Notes under the pieces: generated by a model
Told to the model about the DNA's origin: nothing
The model's database searches: none
The model's input: the letters and a program-made list of their open reading frames with translations, nothing else
Origin: Pyrus communis
Lineage: Eukaryota; Streptophyta; Magnoliopsida; Rosales; Rosaceae
Length of the DNA stretch: 64,000 bases
Assembly: GCF_963583255.1 (NCBI RefSeq)
Contig: NC_084816.1
Location: forward strand, 10,837,100-10,901,099
Reading direction: 5' to 3'
Translations under genes and position numbers: made by a program
Shown here: positions 47,076 to 59,148 of the stretch, piece by piece
Layout of the letters: the number at the start of each line of letters is the position of its first letter
Position numbering within the stretch: position 1 is the first letter of the stretch

Positions 47076-48202
47076 AGTATTGATAAAATTACAGGTAACA
47101 CAATCGAAGTAAGTAAACATGCCATATACTATGAATTTGAAAATTTTATATTATTCTAATTACCCACCTGGCATAATTCATAATTGGATCTCACTCTCTC
47201 CTCTTCATCAACTTGCATTTGATTGCCTATAGTCTTTGTGTTATCCAAAGGGAATTGTTATTAGCACTCTCTAAATTCCATTATACACTCCTCACAAATG
47301 TAATTTTTTTCTAATTATAGAAAATTAAGAGTGCAAAATGAGATTTTTAGAGTGCTTATAACAATTCTCTATCCGAAGCTCTGAAACTAGTTAAGTCAAT
47401 GCTTCGTCGTGGCCTTACCAATATCATCCAGCCTTTTAAAAGAAGGGGTTTCCAATATTTTTTTTTAAATGCGTATTAATTGTAGGGCACAAATGGTATC
47501 GAACTTCAATGATCTGAACTGTATATTTTTCAAGTTGCACTTCATATATCATTCTTGCAAAATATTAGCCAAATCGAAAATATTTGAGATATCTAATTGA
47601 GTTCAAAGAAATTGACAAACACAATGGTCTAATAAACATTGAAATTTCATCATAACAATTGAATGGGCAAATAACTTTGGATTGAATTGAATTTTCGTAA
47701 GAATAATCTAGGAATCGCGATTTACAATATAGACGGTTTGGATTAATAACAAGATAACTAGAAAGTTAAATCATTTAGGGTTTTCCAAAGAATTTGGGGG
47801 TATTTTTTTTAGGGGTGTTTTGGTATTTTAATTTTCATCCCAATGTGATTTTTGTGGTTTTGAATGTTGTAGATGTGAAAGCAAGGGTGTAAAATCAAAG
47901 AACCCCTTCAATTAGCGAAACTTCCAGCCCCTTCAACCTATTTGACAAAATTGATTAAGTGAGACACAAATGATGAGCCCAAGGGGCATAGTAAAACATA
48001 TGACGCTGATGGTTATGTGACTTAAAAATAATCTTTGTGACAATTGATGTGGATAATCACATAAATTAAATAAATTATAAATGTTAGTATTTCATTAATT
48101 AAAAGTTCAGAAGTCAATCAATCACTAATTTTTTTAAATTATCCCATTGCTGCCTCCTTCCTCTCTTTTCACTTTCTTTCTTTGTTTTTCAATTGTTATC
48201 TA
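47076..48202. other. Spacer with one MITE
   Basis: Sequence between the LINE tail and the Copia element. Apart from the MITE at 47250-47369, nothing is recognised. Confidence 0.5.
47250..47369. mobile_element. MITE, single 120-bp copy
   Basis: GGGAATTGTTATTAGCACTC at the left pairs with GAGTGCTTATAACAATTCTC at the right. Same family as 8595-8833. Confidence 0.8.
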
Positions 48203-48465
48203 TGTTGTAGGCATAATTTACAGAACAAGTATGGAGGCTAGAGAGGAGGTGCGGCATAGAGAGAGAAGAGAGAGATGTGTATTTGTGAAGTGTGTTCTAT
48301 TCCACCCCATTGTGCTTTTATTTATAGTAGTAGGATAGGTAATACCTTTACCTTTTAGGATTACAACTCTTAATAGGTAATCAACTTCTAATAGAAATAT
48401 AAGAGATATTCCTAGATATACTAGGATTTACACAATCACATTCCTAATCTAATAGGACTACAACA
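48203..48465 (-). repeat. Left LTR (3' LTR) of the Copia element
   Basis: 263 bp. Shares long runs with 53347-53613, for example CACCCCATTGTGC and TAGATNTACTAGGATTTACA. Confidence 0.9.
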
Positions 48466-48771
48466 CTCCCCCTTGAGTGTGTAAATACTCAAGTAAATGG
48501 CCTCATTTGCATATAATGTATGGACGATCATATGTATACTCAAAGGTAACACATCCATGGTGTAGTTCGATTGGTAGACCAAGGTACCGTCAAAACAACG
48601 GTTCAACTTCAAGTCAAGGTCTAAATGAATTTTCCCAAGATCCTTCATCTCAAATTCCATCTTCAAGTGTGAGGCAGTTTTCTCAAGCTCTTCTAGAGTC
48701 TTAGTGAGATTCATGTCAACGACATAAACCGTAACTCTAGCAATTCGGAATAAGACTTCATAGTTTAACAT
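48436..48771 (-). pseudogene. Copia reverse transcriptase fragment
   Basis: Minus-strand frame with VTVYVVDMNLTKTLEELEKT followed by MEFEMKDLGKIHL, matching the Copia RT segment that starts with YVDD and continues to FEMKDLG. The catalytic YVDD reads YVVD, so one metal-binding Asp is lost. Confidence 0.85.
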
Positions 48772-49329
48772 GCAAGGGCATAATTCATCCTAACTGATCA
48801 AATAATCACTTAGACCAGTGTACCACCTCCGTCGGATTGTAAATGAACGCCTCAAACAAGTTAAGAGGTGTTTCGTGGTTTGGATCTATTTGAACCAGTC
48901 TATGTAATTCTTTGGGAACTTACATGTAAATCTCCGTATCTATATCCCCATGGAGAAAACACTAACCACATTTCATAATGATGTTTGAGAGAAACCTTGC
49001 GCCGTAAGGCATGCATCATATCACACTATTTCATTCATCTTATAACGCTTCTTTTCCCACTTGTAACACAACAGGGTTACCTTGGGCAGTGTAGGAACGA
49101 CCGATCCAAAACCCACTTTGGTAATGAATTTGACCTGGATTCTAGTTTCGGGGGTTCTACATTGTCATTTAATCAACGGAACACGGTTCAATATCATCTC
49201 TTTTTCATTTATATCAGTAGTTACCACATAAATGAAAAATTCATCGATGGTGATCTTATTTCAATTCTATTTAGCTCATCCAAACTAGTATACTGGACCA
49301 AGAATTTCAAGTCTCGGGAGTAATCAGGA

Positions 49330-49990
49330 TGTCACATCCCGGCCCGGGCCCCCACCACATCTCGGGCTTGACTTCACCGTAGCACGATATTGTCCGCCTT
49401 GGGCCCCGACCATGCCCTCACAGTTTTATTTCTGGGAACTCACATGAGAACTTCCTAGTGGGTCACCTATCATGGAATTGCTCTTGTGCGCAACTTGCTT
49501 AACTTCGGAGTTCCTACAGAACCCGAAGCCAGTGAGCTCCCAAAAGGCCTCGTGCTAGGTAGAGATGAGAATATACATATAAGGCTTGCAGGATCCTCAT
49601 CTCTAGACGATGTGGAATCTTACAATCCACCCCTTTTAGGGGCCCGACGTCCTCGTCAGCACACATCCGACCAGGGATTGGCTTTGATACCAAATTGTCA
49701 TATCCCGGCCTGAGCCCCCACCACATCCCGGGCTCGACTTCACCGCAACATGATATTGTTTGTTTTGGGTCCCGACCACGCCCTCATGATTTTGTTTCTG
49801 GGAACTCACACGAGAACTTCCTAGTGGGTCACCCATCATGAGATTGCTCTCGCGCGCAACTTGCTTAACTTCGGAGTTCCTACAAAATTCGAAGCCAGTG
49901 AGCTCCCAAAAGGCCTCGTGCTAGGTAGAGATGGGAATATACATATAAGGCTTGCGGGATCCTCACCCCTCGACGATGTGAGATCTTACA
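49330..49990 (-). mobile_element. Cassandra-type TRIM element nested in the Copia element
   Basis: Two LTRs of 294-295 bp (49330-49623 and 49696-49990) begin TGTCA(C/T)ATCCCGGCC and end TCTTACA, and enclose only 72 bp. On the minus strand TTTGGTATCAAAGCC follows the right LTR (tRNA-Met primer site) and AAAAGGGGTGGAT precedes the left one (polypurine tract). Both LTRs carry a 5S-rRNA-like stretch whose minus strand reads AACTCCGAAGTTAAGC, then a GGTGACC(C/A)-type box, which is the diagnostic trait of Cassandra. Flanks are CAGGA and TAGGA, a target duplication with one mismatch. Confidence 0.88.
49437..49520 (-). promoter_or_regulatory. 5S-rRNA-like Pol III promoter segment, left LTR
   Basis: The minus strand has GGAACTCCGAAGTTAAGC (A-box region of 5S RNA) and TAGGTGACCCACTAGGAAGT (C-box-side region). 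The matching segment of the other LTR is at about 49800-49886. Confidence 0.75.
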
Positions 49991-50425
49991 TAGGATTAAT
50001 CTCATGAAATGGAAATGATTTGAGACAATGATTAAGTATAGATTCATTATTATGACATGTCTTCCTTTTTTAGGGAAGTGAATCTTATGAACCGAGTGAT
50101 CTGTCGTGCTTCAGGCTAAGACAAGTTGATTGGCTACCCGCCAGTGTATCGGACCATCCAACAATGGTGTCCAAACCATCTTTCAGGGATGTTGATTCAA
50201 TGTCCATTAAGTACGTCTATCATTGCAGGTATGTTTGCAGCTGGTATATGATCTTGTCACTTTAGCTAGATTAGAGAAATGCATCTGGAGCAACATTCTG
50301 AAAGCTAGAATTCATAGCACTTGCTTATCACACTTATGCAGTATGGGGATCAAGATGAGACATAGTGGGCAACGTCCATGCAACTTTGTGCCGTTCTACA
50401 GGAACGTTGATGTTCTTATCTCTCC

Positions 50426-50626
50426 CTAACGACGGGAAGACTGTCTTATTAAAGTGACAACCCCCAAATGAGAGGTAAAAAGATCGCATGCAAGGGCTTT
50501 AAGAGAGCTAGTGTGAAAGAGAATCATAATCGACAAAGATTCACATCCTTCTTTAAGGATCCATGTTGGTATGTTGTGGCGGCATAACTTGGCACATGGA
50601 ATGCACACCCAAATGCCTAAATACAA
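50426..50626 (-). pseudogene. Copia integrase C-terminal fragment
   Basis: Minus-strand frame with YLGIWVCIP near the start and CDLFTSHLG near the end. This resembles the post-catalytic integrase segment of Copia elements (a Y-L-G-I-x-V-G-F block, then D-L-F-T-A-R-F). Further decayed pieces lie up to about 50130-50420. Confidence 0.6.
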
Positions 50627-51339
50627 ATAACGACAGGTTCGTACCCAGTAACCAATTGTAACGTCATATAGGTTGGGTGGAAATGACCCTTAAGGCAGAC
50701 ACCATAACTTGGTACGTTTACCAATGCTCTTAATTAGGTTGGATAAACCTGAAGTCATTGTTAGAGATGTGATTTAGGTGTAAAGTTAATGTGCGTAGTA
50801 TCACATTCATCTAGACAACTAACTTCCTCACATTCCAACCTAATCACGTGTTTAATCGAATTCGGTCGCATGTATACAAGAAACATGATTCAGTTAACTC
50901 GTATTTGAGGACAATATCAATAAGATTATCCATAAGTAAAACATACACCAAACTTGAATCCAAAAACATGGAAAAATGTTCACAAAGTAAATGGTTTACT
51001 AAGGGGATTCGGCCAACAAGGTTATCCATGTCAAAATTTTGCTCTTCCAACGATGTTTGGTGGAGCAAAATTAGTCTCACTAATTGGCTACGGGAATGGT
51101 ACTCCTCAATGCCATTGGTAGGGGCACAAACAGGTGCATAACCAATAATCTATCCCATCGAGATGGAAGTAGATTCTGCAGGGTTAAGGTTTGGGAATAC
51201 TATCCCTTATTCTTGAAGTTTTAGGTCTTAGGTACCAAGGATCAAGCTTTGGGCATGATGCCACACCTTGGCAGGCTCTAATTTTACCATATGTTGTAAA
51301 AATAAACTCGAAATTGGATTGTGAGATAGACAGACACTA

Positions 51340-51545
51340 ACTTGGGTTCGGTAGGTTCCAGCCGAAGTTGGAAGGGTCTGTTCAGTAAGTCTCTGCCGAA
51401 GTAGAGTATTACTGTTTGGTGCACTTCTGCCGAAGCAGAGCATACCCTTCGGTGCATCCCTGCTGAAGCAGGGCATCACCACTCGGTAGGCTTTGACCGA
51501 ATTGGGTTGAGCCATTCGGTATACTCTAGCCGAACTGAGTTTATG
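51340..51545 (-). repeat. Short tandem repeats in the Copia interior
   Basis: Units of about 35-40 bp based on TTCGGT(A/G) plus TGCCGAAG(T/C)AGAG recur five to six times with variation (TTCCAGCCGAAGTTGG, CTCTGCCGAAGTAGAG, CTTCTGCCGAAGCAGAG, CCCTGCTGAAGCAGGG). Several units are themselves small palindromes. Confidence 0.7.
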
Positions 51546-51559
51546 CCTTTCTCTCACGT

Positions 51560-53346
51560 TTGTGGTAGTAATCAGATCTGAGAATTTGGTAAATTTTTGC
51601 TTTCTACACTATTATTTCAAAAGCGAGTTAGAAATATAGAAGGACGAGAAAAGTATGCTTCAGTCAAAATTTGATTGGATTTATAAACCTCAGAATTGTA
51701 CTCATTCATGGACGTAATCATGGTGTGCTTCAGGCAATGTCTTGTACCCTATATAAAGTGGTTTCTATTAGAAACGTCCAAATAAGGGAAATCAAACTTG
51801 TGACGGTTCGGCAATCCATTGAATTTTGAGGGAACAAGATTGTGATTAATGCTATGGGAATGAATCGTTACAAGCATCAAATGTAGAACATTCGAGTTCT
51901 AAGACATGATTTTATGAAAACTTCAAGTTTCAAAGGCACTAAATTTGAAACTATAGGTTCAATTTAGTTTATGAATGTTTATTCATAAAATAGAGGTTCC
52001 TACAAGAACAAAGAATGCAATATGCTGATTTAAGTATAGTGGATTTTAGTTGCTTTAGGAACTCACTTCGAGACTACGAAAGTGAGTCAATAGTTCAAAG
52101 AAGAGAAATAAATTATTGAATCGATAATGTCCAAAAGTGATCTTCAGGTGAATAATTTTGGATTTCTTATTAGATTAATAGACTGCAGGTTACTTTTAAT
52201 TAATTCAATAGATCAGGACCAAACGGGGTCGATCGTAGAAGCAAAAATAATTATAACATTCGGGTTAAAATTATTTAGAATGCCAAAAATTAGCATTGGG
52301 TCGAAAAAGTATAGCTCAAAAGGATTTAGGCTTAGGTGTCGTGAGTAAGGCAAAGCCCTAGAGGCGTTTTGGGCTCAGGTTTGCTACAAATAGCAGCCCA
52401 CATATGGCTGTAGGCATAGGCTGAGCGTTTTTAAGCCCAGTAGTAAGCTGCTAGCATATGTGGGCCAAGACCATGGTGCAAGAGCAAGCCCAGCCAAGGC
52501 TGGCTTGCAGATTGGCTTATGCGAGGCCCAGCCGGAGCTGGGGCCATGTTCATTGAGTCGTGGGACAAGCTTAGCCACATGGGCTGGCATATAGAATCAT
52601 GGGCCATGGCAGATGCAAAGCCTAGCAAGCACAAAGCTTGTTGGCAGATTGGGTCGAGATCACAAGGACGGGCAAGGAAGTTTACAGGCTTCCTTAAGGA
52701 GCATGTTAGGCTTCGGGCTTATGTAGGTCAACCAGGCCAAAGCCCCAGGGGGTGTCGTCGTTGCAGCAAAGCCCAAAGGGTTGCTACTGTGGTAGTGCCA
52801 TGGTGGAGGTGCAGCGGTGGTACAACACAATGTCTATAATTTTTTTTTTCGCGACATAGTTAGGGTTTGACAAACACTAAATTGCTTCTAATTTCTTTCG
52901 ATTCTTTGACTCATAAATTCCACACAACAAAAATTGCATAATGCATGATACGTGTGTGTGTGTGTGTGTGTGTATATTGACAATTATATGAACATATATA
53001 ATATATATAACGGAAGGTAAATATAAATGTAGGGGGTTCATGCATCATGGGGAATGTTTTCATGCTTCATGGTCATTTCAAATATCTTACTTTATTTTAA
53101 GCACACCTGATTGGCAGAAAACAATAGAAGCCTTTGAATTTGTAGAAGATCCTTCTCTGAAAGCCGAAATTGCATCTTCAATGCGTTGTATCACGTTCAA
53201 TACAGAAAAGTTAAATTGAATCAATAGCATGTAGATCAATTCAATAAAATAATAAATTAATCACAAAAAGAATGATTAAAACGTAATACTCCCCTGATTG
53301 AATATCAAACTCTCTTTAGTGCAGCGTAAAGGGCGTGCTGATAACG
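51560..53346 (-). other. Copia 5' interior, decayed
   Basis: The gag region would be here, but no zinc knuckle could be read. A segment at 52370-52830 is enriched in AGCCCA/TGGGCT words. A (TG)n microsatellite is at 52952-52973. Confidence 0.5.
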
Positions 53347-53618
53347 TGTTGTAAGCATAGTTTACTGAACAAGTATGGAGGCCAGAGAGAGAGGAGATGC
53401 AGCATAGAGAGAAAAGAGAGAGATGTGTAATTGTGATGTATTTTTATTCCACCCCATTGTGCCTTTATTTATAGTAGTAAGATAGGTAAAATCCTTACCC
53501 TTTTAGGATTACAACTCTAAATAGGTAATCAACTCCTAATAGAAATATAAGAGATATTCCTAGATCTACTAGGATTTACACAATCACATTCCTAATCTAA
53601 TAGGAGTGCAACAATCTA

Positions 53619-53853
53619 ATCAAATTAATCCAATTGTTCTTTTAGTTATTGTCCAATTAAATTGCGTCCTTCTATGTACCCTTCTTTCTCAATATTTTTA
53701 AGCCACATATTTGACACAGTTGTTCCTCTTAAAATCTATTCATATGAGTTTCATAAAATATTTCGTAAAATATTACGAGCTCATAATCACTTTAACTTTT
53801 ATCTCATATAATGGACCAAAATATTAAGGAAAATCTATCAATTTTTGTATATT
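53619..53853. other. Spacer between two retrotransposons
   Basis: AT-rich, no feature recognised. Confidence 0.5.
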
Positions 53854-56169
53854 TGATGCGTGATTTATACGCACACAAATTAAACCCTCTTTTCGTCAAA
53901 TTGTAGTAAGTATATAAGTAGGGATCGTTCTGGACCGGGGATTAGGAGGGATTGTTAATCACTTGGATTTGACTCAAAAACGTAAAAACGTAATAATAAA
54001 CACTAAACTAGACTCAAAGAATGTAAAACTAAACTTTAAAACACTAAGACAAACCAAAGACTCAAAATGCTTTTAAAAACACAAACTAAAATGATTTCTA
54101 ACTAAATTGACATTAAAGTAAAGGGGGATTTCAGTTTATACGAAATTAAATTAAATGAACAAATTAAAACAGAATGTAAATATGAAATTGATGAAATAGA
54201 ATGGATGAATGCTAGCTAAGGGGGTCATCTCCACATATGTTACACTTGCATAATAAAAAGATTTCCAATTACATTTCAATAAATTATGAATTCTCATCAC
54301 CCCAAGTTAATTAGGTCCGTTTAAATTAACCGTCAAGTTTTCCTTAAGTTAATGAATTGGATGGGTTAGCGCAACGCAATTCACTACATTCTCCAAAAGT
54401 CCTTTACGTGAACAGCACAATAAAGATACAATCAAAGATCATTAAGCATTATGAAAACTATAAGTGTTGACGAGGCATTCGTTACTATGATGAGCATGAA
54501 ACTCGTGCCAAGAATTCATTTAACGCGATTGTTTATAAGCAACCTCCACTACTTGTGAATATAAGTTCATAACGATTAGGTGAAACTCACTTATATTTTA
54601 GCGTCATATTCATGCATGAAAATTAAGCGTGCACTCTCAATAAACATACATAAATAAGTTATCAATCAAACGGTTAAACAAATTGAATCCACAACTTATG
54701 AAATTCCAACGAAAGTTAATCAATTCATATTGCAAACATAAACATAGTTTCGAATCACCCCCTAGCTAAAGGGGGGTTTAGTTCCTCATAACTTTGAAAT
54801 CAAAGAAACACCTAAACATTCCAACAACTCAAACTTGAATTGTATGAACGTTTAGGCACTCTTCTCTTCCATTCCTCATACGTACAAAACAAAGAGAATT
54901 GAATTTAAACTTTGAAATCAAAGAAACACCTAAACATTCCAACAACTCAAACTTGAATTGTATGAACGTTTAGGCCCTCTTCTCTTCCATTCCTCATTCG
55001 TACAAAACAAAGAGTATTGAAATTAAACATTGAAATCAAAGAAACACCTAAACATTCCAACAACTCAAACTTGAATTGTATGAACGTTTAGGCCCTCTTC
55101 TCTTCCTCTTCGTTGTAGCATAAGGTCTAGGGATAGTTGGTTGGGGGGATGGAAGTGTGGAATGGAGTGGGGAGTGATGGAAATGGAAGATGGTTTTTGG
55201 ATTCTAAGGGAGACTCACGGCTAAGAGAGAAAGGGAAGTGTTTGTGGTGTGTTGTGTATGAAATGAGATGTGATTTTTGTGTATGAATGCATGGGTTTTT
55301 ATAGGGGGAATGGGAGAATATGTGGGTGATTGTTTAAGAGTGAATGTGGTTGTTATGATTGAGAGTGCATGTGGATGAAATAATGATGGAAAAAGAGCTA
55401 GGTTGTTGGTGTGTGAATGCATGTGTTGAATTGGTGGTGCAATGATGAAAGAGTAAGTGCATGTGTGTGTGAATGCATGTGTTGAATTGGTGGTGCAATG
55501 ATGAAAGAGTAAGTGCATGTGTGTGTGAATGGTGGTGCAATGATGAAAGAGTAAGTGCATGTGTGTGTGAATGGTGAATGGTGGTGCAATGATGAAAGAA
55601 TAAGTGCATGTGTGTGTGAATGGTGGTAGCTAGGGTGAATTATGATGAATGCATGTGGAATAAAGATGGAGAAGGTGGTGTAATGATGAAGGAGTAAGTG
55701 CATGTGTGTGTGAATGGTGGTGCAATGATGAAAGAGTAAGTGCATGTGTGTGTGAATGGTGGTGCAATGATGAAAGAATAAGTGCATGTGTGTGTGAATG
55801 GTGGTGCAATGATGAAAGAATAAGTGCATGTGTGTGTGAATGGTGGTATGATGCATGTGAATGCATATGGCTAAGGGTTGTTGATTGGGCTAGAGGTTTT
55901 GCATGGCTCAAAGGATTGTTTGATTGGGCTAGGCCCTTTGTTTTATGTCCAAAGTGCATACAAGGCTTTCAAATTCGTCCAACACTTTGGCTCCAAGCAT
56001 ATGCTATCCATTCCAAGCCCAATTTTGCTCCAAAATGCATCTTTTTGCTTCCTTAGCCATATGAACCTAAAAACACACGAAAATGGCTTAAACTACTAAA
56101 ACAATTATGAATTAACAACATAGATGCACGAAAACAAGCTAAGTAAGTCGCCTAAATATGCTCCTATCA
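53854..56169 (-). repeat. Left LTR (3' LTR) of the young element
   Basis: Contains three tandem copies of an approximately 115-bp block (54783-55110; CACCTAAACATTCCAACAAC occurs in each). A minisatellite follows (55430-55850). Confidence 0.92.
55430..55850 (+). repeat. Minisatellite in the left LTR, eight copies
   Basis: A unit of about 42 bp containing GTGCAATGATGAAAGA(G/A)TAAG and TGCATGTGTGTGTGAATG occurs eight times, interrupted once by unrelated sequence (about 55622-55680). Confidence 0.9.
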
Positions 56170-56181
56170 AATTCCCCCACA
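56170..56181 (-). promoter_or_regulatory. Polypurine tract of the young element
   Basis: The minus strand reads GTGTGGGGGAAT directly before the 3' LTR; second-strand DNA synthesis would be primed here. Confidence 0.75.
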
Positions 56182-58290
56182 CTTAGCTTTTGCTAGTCCT
56201 CGAGCAAAACAAAATAATAACAAATAAACAAAACGACACTAACCAAGTAAAACACAACCTAAACCTTCCAACAACCGTCTTAGGGATTTCCAATGCACAT
56301 GACAAGTTAAAAATCATTATTCTCACAGATTTTAGCCATCTTTACACTTAAGTACATTCTTAATCATAGTCACCACATACTAGTTCACAATTAAGCAATT
56401 AAAACACATTTCAAATGTAGTAACATGCCTTTAGAGAATTTGCTCAATTCCTTACAAGATATGTACTCAATTTTCACTTAGATTTTCTGACTACACACCC
56501 TAAACTAGTTATATGTGAGAAGATTGATGTAAACATAAAAACGAACACTCACATATATGTATTTCAAAGGAAGCAATTTCTGGAGTTAATAAGCATGTTT
56601 AGATATGATCTCATGAATGGAATGCTACTACTTAGACGCGAGAACCAGTGACACCATAAGCTCATATCAATTCCAAACTCCACATTTTGAAACACATAAC
56701 ACTCAAGATAGAAGTCAAAGGGTAGTAACGGGGCTAGGGTATTGGCTAACAATGAAAGGTGAAGGATAAACAAACATTCTTAAAGCAATAGTGAGCAAAG
56801 TATTGAATTAGGCACTTAGAATTCCCTTAAGAACGCAGAAGTCAACTTTGAACACCCAAGGGAAAATCACACAAAACTTAGGGCCATATTCAACTTTTTG
56901 GACCCTTTCTTCAACCATCAACGCTCGTGAGTTCATTCTTACTTATTTTCACTCCTTTTTTTTTTTTTTTTTTTTTTTTCTTTTCTTCTTCTTTTTCTTT
57001 TGAATCTCAAAACATACATATAAACGTAAGAACAAACTTTTACTCCCCCACACTCATTTTCTTGCATAATGTAACTCAAAAGGAATTCATTTAAGTCATG
57101 CTCACTAAACTTTAAGAACAAGGGTATAGGAAAGTCCTACTCTAAGCTAGGTAAGGGGTGATGTGGGTAAACAAGGAATAAAGGCAAAACGAGGCTCAAC
57201 GGGGTTAAAACTTACAACATATACGAAGTATGGGAAGTAAGGCTATTTGGCTATGGTGGTGGTCACTACACAACTTCTTCTTGAATATGTGTTATGCAAA
57301 TCAATAACATGCTTTGAATGAAATGGGCATGAGTTCTAGCATTTGGAACTATATGATGAAACGCCTTCTAAGTAGTAACCAAGCAAAGAATAATGAGATC
57401 ATGCAACGACTTTAGAAAACAAGAAATCACAGATTATACTCTCCAAAGAACGTTATAGGCTCAAGTCTCTCAGGGTTGTAGCATTTGTTTGAGTTCCTTC
57501 CTTCAAGCATGTTACAAAAACGAATTTTTTTCTTTTATGATTGCATGTGAAGTTATACATTATAACCATAACCAAGCATATACCAAGAGTAAATCAAACT
57601 TTTCTCTATGTTTATAACTCTTTCTAACCGTCATGCAATTATAAACCAAATCCTTATCATTGTGTTGGAAGGTATTATAAAACAAAACACACTAAAACAC
57701 TCTAAAACAACTTAAAAACACCTTAAAACAGCAAGGAACAACATTAGAAGTTATGGTGGATAAAACCCTACGAATTTGCATCAAAACACTTTAGTTACCT
57801 TTTCTTCTTAAATCAAACATTGTCCTCAATGTTTTAAGCATTGATTCACACAAAACATAAGTAAACACACAAAAAGCAACTAAACATATTAAACATGGCA
57901 GAATGTAATTAACAAAGAGAAGAGTTTAGGGACGCAAATCTAGTTATGGAGTGTAAATTCCCTCTTCTCCTTGGTGATTGCATTGAGGCTTTGATCTTTG
58001 TGATTCCACAGGCTTACTCTTGAACTGGTTTCCGCCCATCGTTGATTTTCCTTTGTGCTACTCTTCAACTGGGCAGCAGGATTCCCTTTAGTGTCTCCCC
58101 CGAAGGTCTGAGCTTCCTCCTGCTATCTGTTTCTTTGTTCAGTCTTTGCAGGAGTGGTCCCTTCTCTGGAAGTGTATCAACCGTTGAAGATGACTACTCG
58201 AGAGCAACGCTAGGTAAGCAATCAGGAATAGATTCCAGGCAGTTGGCTCCAGATCGGTAGACTGACTCCAAGTGCCGGCTGATTGCTTCT
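56182..58290 (-). other. Non-coding interior of the young element
   Basis: AT-rich on the plus strand, with a long T run at about 56958-56979. No retrotransposon protein domain in any frame. The last part (57980-58280) is less AT-rich and T/C-rich, and may be the distal part of the regulatory region of the antisense gene. Confidence 0.6.
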
Positions 58291-58659
58291 TTTACTTTGC
58301 CATGCAAGTAAGAACAAGAACAAAGAAAAAGACAGGGAAAGAGCATGATATGAGATATTTTTGCTTTTGACCTTGATGATATGAGATACCTTTGCTTTGA
58401 AGAAGTGGTGAATGAATCAGCACATGCTTCAATCCGCCGTTTTCTCCTGGGTCATATGTACTCCAGGCATCTGGTATCATCTTTGGGGAAGAAGAAAGAA
58501 TTGAGTATTTCGAAAGGCTTTGCTGGGAGTGCGCCCTCAGAGGTGAGGGAGAGTTGGGCATTTTCTTCAGGTTTGCCCTGCCATAAAAGATGAAGGTCGA
58601 CATATATAGAGATAATATCAAGTGGTGGTACTTTTTACCCTTGTCAACAAACGTTTTGA

Positions 58660-59040
58660 TCCCGCAAATCCGGCTTTTTGAAATAGTGGCGCCTCTTCGA
58701 TCTTTGAATACGCCTCTTCGATTTCTGAGCAGGCGCCCCTTCGATTTCTGAACGACGCCCCTTCGCTTTCTGAATGACACGTGGTAGTGCAGATGCGGCT
58801 CCTTTTGACAAAGCTGCACACGTCTTCTGAAAAGCAGAGAAAGCGTCGCCGAACTTTGCGCTTGTCGGCTAAAGATGTGTAGTTGCGATGATGGCCTCCA
58901 CGTGTTTTCAGCTTTGTCAGAAATCTTTTGACAAAGTTGAACGCGTCTTCTGAAAAGCCGAGAACGCGTCGCCTAAATTACGCCGGAAATTCCGGCTTTT
59001 CGAATTGGTGGACGCGTCGCCTTGGCTTCTTATAGAGCTA
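58660..59040 (+). promoter_or_regulatory. Promoter-like region of the antisense gene
   Basis: Four short tandem units (CGCCTCTTCGAT / CGCCCCTTCGAT type) lie at 58689-58765. A larger module, TTTTGACAAAG(C/T)TG followed by CGTCTTCTGAAAAGC and GCGTCGCC, occurs twice (58803-58850 and 58926-58975). Two CACGTG cores lie near 58769 and 58900. The arms GCCGGAA/TTCCGGC flank one base at 58982-58996. TATAGAG is at 59031-59037, about 112 bp before the ATG. The TTGAC and CACGTG words resemble W-box and G-box sites; that they act as such is inference. Confidence 0.5.
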
Positions 59041-59148
59041 TCGATCACCACAACAAACACACTCTGAAGAATTCCCATTCTTGAAAATCGACTCCGGCCC
59101 TTTGAGAATTAACTCCATCCACCCCATCTCTTTGAACACTTTTGAAAA

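Larger units (their letters stand above)
48203..53613 (-). mobile_element. Decayed Copia-type LTR retrotransposon, TSD ATCTA
   Basis: LTRs of about 265 bp (48203-48465 and 53347-53613) begin TGTTGTA and end ACAACA or GCAACA. ATCTA lies outside both (48198-48202 and 53614-53618). On the minus strand a polypurine tract CTCAAGGGGGAG directly precedes the left LTR, and GTTATCAGCACG, resembling a tRNA-Met-type primer site, follows the right LTR, so it is transcribed leftward. Integrase remnants (50.4-50.6 kb) precede reverse transcriptase remnants (48.4-48.8 kb) in that direction, the Copia order. A Cassandra-type TRIM is inserted between them. Confidence 0.88.

Noticed and set aside
55204..55959. 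Long overlapping minus-strand open frames rich in His/Thr/Leu
   Set aside because: They are translations of the 42-bp LTR minisatellite (no stop happens to fall in the unit) and recur in the other LTR; no protein family or start context supports them.
58292..58819. 175-codon minus-strand frame next to the antisense gene
   Set aside because: It runs through the repeated promoter-like modules (giving RRGV/RRGA peptides) and has no family resemblance; probably a by-product of GC-richer sequence.
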